A stretch of DNA of 18,476 nt from CAZFHZ01 sp964519015 (lineage in GTDB: Bacteria > Blakebacterota > Blakebacteria > Blakebacterales > CAYUVJ01), in the NCBI GenBank assembly GCA_964519015.1, contig CAZFHZ010000068.1, positions 1-18,476 of the forward strand, in the 5' to 3' direction. Shown here one piece after another: positions 1 to 6,695 of the stretch. Made by a program: the position numbers and the translations under genes. Positions within the stretch are counted from its first letter, which is position 1, and the number at the start of each line of letters is the position of its first letter. Under the pieces are notes generated by a model. That model was not told the DNA's origin. It searched no databases and worked only from the letters and a program-made list of their open reading frames with translations.

Positions 1-51
1 CCCCGGGGGGGACTCTTCCGTCGGCCGGAGAGGCCGGCGGGGTCGAATTTC

Positions 52-80
52 TTGTCAATCCGGTCTTTCTTGCCTAGATT
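52..80 (+). promoter_or_regulatory. Candidate sigma70 promoter of the RluC-like gene
   Basis: TTGTCA (52-57, one mismatch to TTGACA) is followed after exactly 17 bp by TAGATT (75-80, four of six matches to TATAAT). The stretch is AT-richer and has lower GC at codon third positions than the gene behind it. If the promoter is real, the TTG at 52 is part of the -35 box and not a start codon. Confidence 0.4.
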
Positions 81-96
81 AGCCCCGCCTGGAACT

Positions 97-1098
97 GTGC
101 ACCGGTATCTGACGATCGGCCCGAATGACGCGGGACAACGCGTCGACACCTTCCTCCGGAAGCTCCTTCCGGATGCACCGCACAGCCTTGTCCACAAACT
201 CCTCCGAACCCGGGGGGTGCTGGTGGACGGCCGGAGGGCGCGCCCCGAGGAGATGACCGTGGAAGGCATGGAGATCACCATCCGCGATTCGCGGGCAGCC
301 GCATCGATCAGATCGTACAAGGAGCAGCCGATGCTGACGCCGGTTCGACCGGTCCCCGACGAGCTCGAGATCCTCTACGAGGATGATTACCTCCTGGCGA
401 TTAACAAGCCGGTCGGGCTCCCCTCGCACGGAGGGAGCGGGGCCAAGGGGGATTCGGCGCTCTCACGGGCCTGGAACCATCTGGGCACCCTGGGCCGGGG
501 ACATACCTTCCGCCCCGCCCTCCCCCACCGCCTCGACATCGGGACCAGCGGCGTGCTCATGATCGCCAAGACGGCCTCCGCCCTGCGCGACCTGACCGCC
601 CAGTTCCGCAACCGTGAGGTCGACAAGCACTACCTGGCCCTGGTCTCCGGGACCATCCAGGCCAAGGCGGGGATCATCCGGCACCCCCTGCGGCGGGTCT
701 CGGCCCAGGCGGGTGACGTCCCCAAGGTGGTGGTGGCGAAGCGGCGCGGCCAGGCGGCCGAGAGCGAATACGAAGTGCGCGAGGTCTTCGAGACCGCTTC
801 GCTGCTCAACATCGTCCTGCATACCGGGCGGACCCATCAGATCCGCGCCCACTTCTCGGCCATCGGACACCCCCTGGTCGGTGACGACCGCTACGGGTTC
901 GAGGCCGTCAACAGCGCCTTCCGTGACAAGTTCAATCTGGAGTACCCTTTCCTGCACGCCGCCCGTCTTCTGCTCCGGCATCCCCGGCGGAAGAAGAAGG
1001 AACTCGAGTTCGTCGCGCCCCTCTCGGCAGAGCGTGAACAGATCCTGCAGACACTCCGGGAGGGGTGGAAACCGGTCCGTAAACGCCTACGGAGGTAG
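97..1098 (+). CDS. RluA-family 23S rRNA pseudouridine synthase, RluC-like
   Basis: Isomerises specific uridines in 23S rRNA to pseudouridine. Numbering from the alternative TTG start at 52, an S4 RNA-binding domain covers about residues 20-78 (AGQRVDTFLRKLLP). The catalytic domain follows, with the family motif HRLDIGTSGVL, whose Asp162 is the expected catalytic residue. The usual Arg after HRLD is Ile here. HGGSG near residue 126 and GRTHQIRAH further on are typical of RluC. The start is uncertain: the frame is open to the window edge, TTG at 52 overlaps a promoter-like sequence, and GTG at 97 leaves a normal short lead-in to the S4 domain but has a weak ribosome site. The M14 gene begins 41 bp downstream on the same strand. 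The family is certain; the RluC subtype is likely. Confidence 0.9.
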   Translation: MHRYLTIGPNDAGQRVDTFLRKLLPDAPHSLVHKLLRTRGVLVDGRRARPEEMTVEGMEITIRDSRAAASIRSYKEQPMLTPVRPVPDELEILYEDDYLLAINKPVGLPSHGGSGAKGDSALSRAWNHLGTLGRGHTFRPALPHRLDIGTSGVLMIAKTASALRDLTAQFRNREVDKHYLALVSGTIQAKAGIIRHPLRRVSAQAGDVPKVVVAKRRGQAAESEYEVREVFETASLLNIVLHTGRTHQIRAHFSAIGHPLVGDDRYGFEAVNSAFRDKFNLEYPFLHAARLLLRHPRRKKKELEFVAPLSAEREQILQTLREGWKPVRKRLRR

Positions 1099-1139
1099 GT
1101 GGTCCCACCGCCTCCTGGCCCGAAGGAAGGAGGCCCCCC

Positions 1140-2993
1140 TTGCTCCGCATCCGCAGCCTGCTCCTGGTCGTCCTGGCCCTAGTCGTGACGGCGCCGGGGA
1201 CCGGCGCCCAGTACCCGCTCGCCCGGTCGAGCACCCTGCTCGCCTTCGACGGATACCACGACTACCAAGCTACCGTGGCGTTCATGGACCACTACGCCCG
1301 GACCTACCCCGACATCGTCGAGAAGTTCTCGATCGGGAAGTCGTACCTGGGAACCGATGTCCAGGGACTCATCATCACCAACAAGAAGACCGGCCCTCAC
1401 ATCGAGAAGTCGGCCTACTGGGCGGACGGCAACCGCCACTCTGGGGAGGTTACCGGGGGGGAGGCCGTCCTCTACACCATCAAGTACCTGTGCGAGAACT
1501 ACGGGCAGGACCCGGTGGTGACGAAGATCGTGGACACCAAGGTGGCCTACCTGGTGCCGAAGATGAACCCGGACGGCTCCGACGTCTACCTCCATACCCC
1601 GGGTACGCTCCGCTCGACGGTACGTCCCTACGACCAGGACGGGGATGGGAAGGCCGATGAGGACCCGGCCGAAGACCTGGACGGGGACGGCTACTCCCGC
1701 CAGATGCGCTGGGTCGATCCCGAGGGCCAGTATGTCCTCGACCCTTCCCAGCCCAACGGCATGCGCCGGCGCACGGACCAGGACAAGGGCCCCTTCTACA
1801 GCATGGGCTCCGAAGGGATCGATAACGACGGGGACGGACGCATCAACGAGGACGGGATCGGCGGGCTCGACCTGCACCGCAACTTCCCCTTCAACTGGCG
1901 GCCCATGTCCGATGACGAGGCGACTGATCGGGGAGTGACCCAGGGGGGGGCCGGCGAGTACCCCCTCTCCGAGCCCGAGACGCGCAACATCGTCGTCTTC
2001 CTGTTGCGCCACCCCAACGTCAGCACGGTCGAAACCTACGACACCAGCGTCCCCATGCTGCTGCGCCCGCCCAGCATGGGCGATGACCGGCTCATGTTCC
2101 CCTCCGACGAGGCCTGGTACAAGGAGTACGACCGGGTGGGGAGCCAGATCACCGGCTACACCCGGACCGGCAACGTCTACCGCGACTACGGCGGCGGCAA
2201 CCCGCTCTTCGGCCACAGCCCCGACTGGGGCTACTTCGCCTTCGGGTCGATCTGGTACGGGGACGAGCTGTGGACCGGCGGGCGCGTGGACTACGACGGG
2301 GACGGCCAGTACTCCCCCGAAGAACGCCAGCGCTTCAACGACTCCCTCACCCCCCCCTACAGCAACCAGCCGTGGACCAAGGCCCGCCATCCCGTGCTGG
2401 GGGAGGTCGAGGTCGGGGGGAACAACTCGAAATTCCCCGGCCAGAACCCTCCCCCCGCGCTGCTCGAGGCGGAGATCAAGAAGAACGTCCTCTGGGCGGT
2501 CCGGAAGATGGAGTGGATGCCCCTGATGCGGGTGGCCGAGACCAAGGTCGAGAAGGTGGCCGGTCAGGAGAATGTCTTCCGGGTCAGCGGCTACTTCGTC
2601 AACGAGGGACGACTCCCCACCGCCCTGGAGATGGCCAAGCAGATCCACATCGTCCAGGAGGACTTCGGCGAGATCACCGTGCCGGAGGGGATGAGCCTGG
2701 TGGACGCCTCCGGTCAGCCGCTGCGGGGCGGTTTCGGCCGCGGTGGACGGGGAGGCGGTGGACGGGGCGGGATGTTCGGGATGGACCAGCCCCAGGGACC
2801 GGCTCCGGCGGTCCGGACCAACCGGGTCGGGATGGGTTGGTTGGACGGTTCGATGGACCAGTCGTACGCCCCTCTGCGGCGGGTGACCTGGTACGTGAAG
2901 GTCGACGGGGCGACCCGCAACCGCGTCCTGACCGTGACCGGCGGCTCCACCCGAGGCGGCGTGCACCGGGTCGAGGTGACGCTGCCGAGATGA
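1140..2993 (+). CDS. Exported M14-family zinc carboxypeptidase-like protein
   Basis: Starts at a TTG directly behind AAGGAAGGAGG. A signal peptide covers about residues 1-23 (leucine/valine-rich core, ending GTGAQ). M14 peptidases bind zinc with HxxE plus a distal His. HSGE at 100-103 supplies the first two ligands, MNPDG at 142-146 and LDLHRNFPFNW at 243-253 are family signatures, and Glu376 (GDELW) fits the catalytic glutamate. At the expected distal His the sequence reads TYDTSVPMLLRPP, apparently placing Asp301 there; the usual Asn before Arg247 is His246. Three acidic calcium-type loops (165-186, 228-240, 384-396) are inserted. A Gly/Arg-rich linker of about 40 residues lies near 528-567, before the C-terminal beta-rich part. 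Likely a periplasmic or secreted peptidase feeding the peptide carriers nearby. Activity is not assured because of the substitutions. Confidence 0.85.
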   Translation: MLRIRSLLLVVLALVVTAPGTGAQYPLARSSTLLAFDGYHDYQATVAFMDHYARTYPDIVEKFSIGKSYLGTDVQGLIITNKKTGPHIEKSAYWADGNRHSGEVTGGEAVLYTIKYLCENYGQDPVVTKIVDTKVAYLVPKMNPDGSDVYLHTPGTLRSTVRPYDQDGDGKADEDPAEDLDGDGYSRQMRWVDPEGQYVLDPSQPNGMRRRTDQDKGPFYSMGSEGIDNDGDGRINEDGIGGLDLHRNFPFNWRPMSDDEATDRGVTQGGAGEYPLSEPETRNIVVFLLRHPNVSTVETYDTSVPMLLRPPSMGDDRLMFPSDEAWYKEYDRVGSQITGYTRTGNVYRDYGGGNPLFGHSPDWGYFAFGSIWYGDELWTGGRVDYDGDGQYSPEERQRFNDSLTPPYSNQPWTKARHPVLGEVEVGGNNSKFPGQNPPPALLEAEIKKNVLWAVRKMEWMPLMRVAETKVEKVAGQENVFRVSGYFVNEGRLPTALEMAKQIHIVQEDFGEITVPEGMSLVDASGQPLRGGFGRGGRGGGGRGGMFGMDQPQGPAPAVRTNRVGMGWLDGSMDQSYAPLRRVTWYVKVDGATRNRVLTVTGGSTRGGVHRVEVTLPR

Positions 2994-3012
2994 ACCTCCA
3001 CCGCCGCGCCGC

Positions 3013-3999
3013 ATGAGACGCTGCCTGCGGCGCACGCTGGCGGCCCTGCTGGCCCTGATGGTGCTCGGCGGGGCCGCCTTCCTGCTCTGGTGGCACCGGC
3101 CGGTGGAGGGGCTCCGGGCCTGGCGGACGGGACCGCCGCCGGGGTCCTGGGCCCTCTGGCGCCAGACGGAGCGACGGCTCCGGGCCGAGGGCCGGTCCGA
3201 ACCGATCTCGTGGCGCTGGGTGCCGCTCCCGGAGGTCTCGCTGGAGATGCAGAGCGCGGTGATCGTTGCCGAGGACATCGGTTTCTTCCATCACACCGGT
3301 ATCGACTGGACCGCCGTGCGGGAAGCCCTCCAGGAATGGTGGGCCGGGAAGGGATTGCGGGGAGCCTCCACCATCACCCAGCAACTGGCCAAGAACCTCT
3401 TCCTGACCGGGGAGCGCACCCTCTTCCGGAAGGTGCAGGAAGCCCGACTCGCCCGGGCCCTGGAGCGGGACCTGGGGAAGAAGCGGATCCTGGAACTCTA
3501 TCTGAACTGCATCGAGTTCGGGGACGCCCGGCTGGGGGTGGAGGCGGCTGCCCGCTATTACTACGGGGTGCCGGCCGGCCGGATCGACCGCAGCCAGGCG
3601 GCCGGCCTGGCCGCCGCCATTCCCTCTCCCCGCCGGGACAACCCGGCCAGCCGGACCCGGACCTGGTCGTTCCGCGAGGCCGAGGTGACCGGGCGGCTCA
3701 CCGACATCGGCTGGCTGGAGCGGAGGATCCTGCGCCTGTTCCCCGACAGCACCGCCGCCCGTCTGGCCGCCGCCACCCGGGCCCCGGCCGATACCACCGA
3801 CTACGAACTCCCCCCTCCGGTGGAGATCCCACCCGACACCTCGGGGACACTCCGAACCCGGCCGGGCTCACGCTGCCCATCCTGGTACCCACCGGGACCG
3901 GTGACGTCTTCACCTATCCGCCTCCACCGCGCCCCTGAGTGTTCCCGGCCCGGCCGCCGGCTCGGTGTCCCGAGTCTTCATGACCGGATGGATGTATAA
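3013..3999 (+). CDS. mtgA: Monofunctional peptidoglycan glycosyltransferase (GT51), tail probably frameshifted
   Basis: Polymerises lipid II into glycan strands at the outer face of the inner membrane. One membrane anchor (about 8-27) is followed by the GT51 domain. Visible are AEDIGFFHHTGIDW with catalytic Glu87, GASTITQQLAKNLFL at 117-131, Glu143 in RKVQEARLA, and KKRILELYLN at 156-165. No transpeptidase domain follows, so it is monofunctional. The gene starts 19 bp after the M14 gene without a clear Shine-Dalgarno site and may be translationally dependent on it. The domain is intact, but after about residue 278 the frame loses its GC-rich third positions. A neighbouring frame entered at the G run 3843-3846 reads GDTPNPAGLTLPILVPTG and stops at 3938. 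A one-base loss is likely, giving a natural end at 3938 rather than 3999. Confidence 0.9.
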   Translation: MRRCLRRTLAALLALMVLGGAAFLLWWHRPVEGLRAWRTGPPPGSWALWRQTERRLRAEGRSEPISWRWVPLPEVSLEMQSAVIVAEDIGFFHHTGIDWTAVREALQEWWAGKGLRGASTITQQLAKNLFLTGERTLFRKVQEARLARALERDLGKKRILELYLNCIEFGDARLGVEAAARYYYGVPAGRIDRSQAAGLAAAIPSPRRDNPASRTRTWSFREAEVTGRLTDIGWLERRILRLFPDSTAARLAAATRAPADTTDYELPPPVEIPPDTSGTLRTRPGSRCPSWYPPGPVTSSPIRLHRAPECSRPGRRLGVPSLHDRMDV

Positions 4000-4003
4000 T
4001 TAA

Positions 4004-4020
4004 CTTCACATATTGTGAAG
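4004..4020. promoter_or_regulatory. 17-bp operator-like palindrome over the promoter of the propeller gene
   Basis: CTTCACATATTGTGAAG is a perfect 7-bp inverted repeat around TAT in an AT-rich island between GC-rich genes. Its left arm contains the TTCACA -35 element, so a protein bound here would cover the promoter. Confidence 0.5.
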
Positions 4021-4033
4021 TTTGCTTTACTAT
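4005..4033 (+). promoter_or_regulatory. Candidate sigma70 promoter for the secreted propeller gene
   Basis: TTCACA (4005-4010, five of six) and TACTAT (4028-4033, four of six) are 17 bp apart and lie about 60 bp before the start codon. A perfect TATAAT also occurs at 3995-4000 but lacks a convincing -35 element. Confidence 0.45.
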
Positions 4034-4092
4034 AGCCCCGTTGTTTCGCGCCTGTTGTCTCGATCCCATCCCCGGCCCGGGAGGTCGAATCG

Positions 4093-5262
4093 ATGCCTCG
4101 CCCTCTGTTCCCACTCCTCACCCTCGCGCTCCTGACCGCATCCCTCCCGGCGAGCGCCCAGCAACCGCCCAACGCCTCGATCGAGGTGAAGGACGGGGTG
4201 CGGCTGGTCCATAACCGGGGAGCGCTCTGGGGCTCCGCCCCCAGGGTGGTCCTCGAGCTGGTCCGCCGGATCGGGGACCTGGAGACGCAGGACCCCAATC
4301 TCCTCCTCTTCCGGCCTTCCGATGTGGTGCGCGATGGGGCCGGGAACGTCTACGTTCTCGATACCGGGAACAACCGGATCCAGAAGTTCGGTCCCGACGG
4401 CGGCTGGCAGGCGACCATCGGTCGCCAGGGGGCCGGACCGGCGGAACTGAACAGTCCGTTCAGCTTCGGCCTCGCCCCCGACGGCCTCCTGCATGTCTGC
4501 GACCTTGGGAACATGCGGATCCAGGTCTTCACGCCCGCAGGGGATCAGGTCCGCAGTGTCCGGATCGGCGCCGAGAGCGGGAAGCGCTTCACCGCCTTCC
4601 GGATGTCGGCCACCGGCGAGTATCTGACCCGGACGGCGCCCGCCATGATGCCCAACGAGGATCCCGCCCAGGTCCCTCTGCTGAGCGTCTTCGATCCCGA
4701 GTGCCGGCTGGTCCGCAGCCTCGGGACCGGCTCCATACAGGACTTCGGGGATTTCGTCACCACCGTCTTCATGTCGGTCAACACCTACGAGACCGACCGG
4801 TCCGGGAACATCTACCTGGCCTTCGCCTACCAGAACCGGATCGAGAAGTACACTCCGGACGGCCGGCTGCTCTGGCGCGCCGACCGACCCCTCGACTTCC
4901 GGCCGGTCACCCGCCCCGCCTCGGCCGAGGAGGTCGTCCAGGTCGCCAACGCCGTGGCCACCGACGGCCACGACCGGGTCTGGGTGCTCACTTCGACCCG
5001 GATCCCGACCGAGGAGGAACTGGAAAACCTGGGCAGTCCCGACGATCTGACGGAGGAGTTCGCCCGCCTGGACGTCTTCGATCCCGACGGGATCCTGCTG
5101 GAGCGGCTGCCCCTGCCGGGAATGGGTCGCAAGCCCCCCCTGCCGCCGATCGCCACCCCGGCCATGGGGGTGATGCGGATCTTCGGCGACCGGCTCTACC
5201 TGGTCGACATGATGGGGCGGATGTGCGTCTGGGAGTTCAGGATCGTGGAGCGGGAGGAGTAG
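4093..5262 (+). CDS. Secreted 6-bladed beta-propeller (NHL-repeat) protein
   Basis: ATG lies behind GGGAGG with good spacing. A signal peptide is clear: hydrophobic core LFPLLTLALL, with likely cleavage after ASA at residue 22 and no lipobox. The mature part carries NHL-type blades. DVVRDGAGNVYVLDTGNNRI begins at residue 77 and is followed by a GRQGAGPAEL turn near 110. Further blades read DGLLHVCDLGNMRIQVF and SGNIYLAFAYQNRIEKY. Members of this family are thought to be extracytoplasmic binding or scaffold proteins; no enzyme motif is visible and the ligand cannot be named. It is monocistronic, has its own promoter, and converges on the methyltransferase gene with 19 bp between the stops. It belongs to the same broad family as the two lipoproteins at 13243-15861. 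Confidence 0.85.
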   Translation: MPRPLFPLLTLALLTASLPASAQQPPNASIEVKDGVRLVHNRGALWGSAPRVVLELVRRIGDLETQDPNLLLFRPSDVVRDGAGNVYVLDTGNNRIQKFGPDGGWQATIGRQGAGPAELNSPFSFGLAPDGLLHVCDLGNMRIQVFTPAGDQVRSVRIGAESGKRFTAFRMSATGEYLTRTAPAMMPNEDPAQVPLLSVFDPECRLVRSLGTGSIQDFGDFVTTVFMSVNTYETDRSGNIYLAFAYQNRIEKYTPDGRLLWRADRPLDFRPVTRPASAEEVVQVANAVATDGHDRVWVLTSTRIPTEEELENLGSPDDLTEEFARLDVFDPDGILLERLPLPGMGRKPPLPPIATPAMGVMRIFGDRLYLVDMMGRMCVWEFRIVEREE

Positions 5263-5281
5263 GTCGACCGGCCAACAGGGC

Positions 5282-6040
5282 TCAAACACCCAGGACGAAG
5301 AAGACCGAACCGAACCAGGTGGGGTAGCGCCGGTAGAGTTCGACCTCCCGGCGTTCGGCCGCGATCACGGCGAGCGCCGCCTCATTCCCCCGGTACTTCT
5401 CTTCCAGGACCTCGAGCCGGGCCTCCAGCGGACCGTAGTAGGCGACCCACCAGGCGTCCTCGGGGAGGGGGAAATGCCCCCGCAGGTCGAATCCGCAGGC
5501 ACGGATGGTGGCGCAGTTGCATTCGATCGTGGTGATGGCCGGATACACCCGTTCCCAGTACTCCCTGACCTCTGGCGGTGGATCGGGCTGCAGCCAGGCC
5601 GCTTCGTGGACGGCCATGAACCCTCCCGGTCGGAGATAGCGGGACCACTCCTGGAGGCCCCGCTCGAAGCCGATCACGAAGATCGAACCCTCGGACCAGA
5701 TGAGGTCGAAGCTCCCGACCGGGCAGGGGAGCTCGAAGAGGGTACCCTGGACCGGGGAGATGCGGTCGGCAAGTCCGGCCTGGGAGGCTCTGGCTTGAAG
5801 GGTCCGCAGGCCGGGGCGATTGTTATCGAGTCCGATGATCCGGCCGCCGCTCAGCCGGGCGAGTTCCAGGGTGGGACCCCCCGGCCCGCAGCCGATGTCC
5901 AGGATGCGGGGGGACTCCAGCGGCGGAAGCAGCTTCCAGGCCCGGCGGGTGTATTGGTTCCGGCCGACCTCCTCCCGTTCCAGCCCGCTGTGGATCTCGT
6001 CGAAGACCTGCTCGGCCCGGGTCCGGGCCGGCGACTTCAT
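5282..6040 (-). CDS. Class I SAM-dependent methyltransferase, last gene of PqqD-like operon
   Basis: A 252-residue Rossmann-fold methyltransferase. Motif I is ILDIGCGPGGPTLELA at 46-61, the acidic ribose-binding position is LDNN at 71-74, FDLIWSEGSIF at 111-121 is motif IV-like, and LRPGG at 136-140 is the post-motif turn. The C-terminal half has a Cys cluster (C174, C176, C182) and a conserved-looking LPEDAWWVAYYGPLE stretch. Members are often annotated as UbiE/MenG-like, but the substrate is unknown. The ATG at 6040 overlaps the TGA of the upstream 70-residue gene (ATGA), so translation is probably coupled. A longer open frame upstream is low-complexity Pro/Gly/Arg sequence shadowing the two genes before it, so the start at 6040 is preferred. 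Confidence 0.85.
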   Translation of the reverse strand: MKSPARTRAEQVFDEIHSGLEREEVGRNQYTRRAWKLLPPLESPRILDIGCGPGGPTLELARLSGGRIIGLDNNRPGLRTLQARASQAGLADRISPVQGTLFELPCPVGSFDLIWSEGSIFVIGFERGLQEWSRYLRPGGFMAVHEAAWLQPDPPPEVREYWERVYPAITTIECNCATIRACGFDLRGHFPLPEDAWWVAYYGPLEARLEVLEEKYRGNEAALAVIAAERREVELYRRYPTWFGSVFFVLGV

Positions 6041-6249
6041 CCGGAGGCTTTCGGGGCGAACTTCCCGGCCGGGAAGCCGTAGCGCTCCTCCAGCACCCGG
6101 CGCTCGGCCTCGGGCAGTCCGGTCATATAGCCCCGCCAGCCGGGGCAGAAGTTGGTATGCCAGCGCCAGAAACGCCCCAGGAAGGACTTGGGGCGCTGGT
6201 CGTACTTGGCCCGGAAGGCGCAGCTCCCGCAGTTGGATGCATCGGTCAT
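6037..6249 (-). CDS. Small Cys-containing protein (70 aa) between PqqD-like and methyltransferase genes
   Basis: I cannot assign a named family with certainty. The protein begins MTDASNCGSCAFRAKYD, giving a CxxC at C7/C10. A basic aromatic segment follows, PKSFLGRFWRWHTNFCPGW, with His31 and Cys35, and then a short charged helix (LPEAERRVLEERYGF). There is no signal peptide or membrane segment. The three Cys plus His could bind a metal or a redox group; this is inference. A good ribosome site (GGGGAGG) overlaps the end of the PqqD-like gene, 3 bp separate the two genes, and the stop overlaps the methyltransferase start. The tight packing suggests all three are needed in fixed ratio. A peptide substrate for the PqqD-like protein is an alternative reading. 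Confidence 0.75.
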   Translation of the reverse strand: MTDASNCGSCAFRAKYDQRPKSFLGRFWRWHTNFCPGWRGYMTGLPEAERRVLEERYGFPAGKFAPKASG

Positions 6250-6252
6250 CGG

Positions 6253-6609
6253 CTACCTCCCCGGATCTACCTGGAGCAGGTCCTCCCGCTCCAGCTTGCG
6301 TAGGAACTTCCCCAGCCGGTCGTAGAGCGGCTCCACCTCCTCGCCGAACTCCTCCCTCAGGCGCTCCCCGATCCCCGCCACCGTGGTGGACCCGTCGCAC
6401 TGCACCCAGACGAAGGAGCCGAAGGCATCCAGGCGCAGATTGAAGGTCGGGCTGCGGAGGAAGGGGCCGAAGAACCGGGCTACCAGGGGGTGGTGGAAGC
6501 GGGGCATCTTCAGGATCACCCGCCCCTCCTCGTCCGTCGTATAGTCGACCCGCCGGCGGGGGATTAACTCGAGCAGGTTGGGGGGCGGCGGTTTCGGCGG
6601 TCCCGGCAT
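6253..6609 (-). CDS. PqqD-family (RRE-like) protein, first gene of operon
   Basis: 118 residues. The segment LRLDAFGSFVWVQCDGSTTV (58-77), followed by EEFGEEVEPLYDRLGKFLRKLE, matches the winged-helix PqqD fold. In PqqD and RiPP recognition elements this fold binds a peptide or leader sequence and presents it to a modifying enzyme. The N-terminal half (IPRRRVDYTTDEEGRVILKMP) forms the expected beta strands. There is no PQQ operon or radical-SAM gene in the window, so a PQQ role is not supported. It leads the tightly packed three-gene operon. AGGAGG lies 12 bp before the ATG. The partner peptide is unknown; the 70-residue Cys protein next door is the obvious candidate. Confidence 0.75.
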   Translation of the reverse strand: MPGPPKPPPPNLLELIPRRRVDYTTDEEGRVILKMPRFHHPLVARFFGPFLRSPTFNLRLDAFGSFVWVQCDGSTTVAGIGERLREEFGEEVEPLYDRLGKFLRKLEREDLLQVDPGR

Positions 6610-6633
6610 AGTCGTGAGGCACCTCCTGATGCG

Positions 6634-6667
6634 GACGGCGGGAGTCCCGATCGGGTCTCCCGCCGTC
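6634..6667 (-). terminator. Strong hairpin between the oligopeptide transporter and the PqqD-like operon
   Basis: GACGGCGGGAG (6634-6644) pairs perfectly with CTCCCGCCGTC (6657-6667), and the loop contains a further CCCGATCGGG self-complementary core. It lies just after the transporter stop and just before the ribosome site of the PqqD-like gene. No U-run follows, so it could be a terminator, a processing site or an attenuator. Confidence 0.5.
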
Positions 6668-6695
6668 CCGTCACCTTGTCATCGTACGGCTGAGG

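Noticed and set aside
614..1660. Long open frame over the end of the RluC-like gene and start of the M14 gene
   Set aside because: Arg/Ser/Pro-rich low-complexity translation in another frame of two well-supported genes; a GC-rich shadow.
1179..3278. 699-codon open frame antisense to the M14 gene and the start of mtgA
   Set aside because: No domain signature; Gly/Val/Arg-rich composition expected opposite GC-rich genes.
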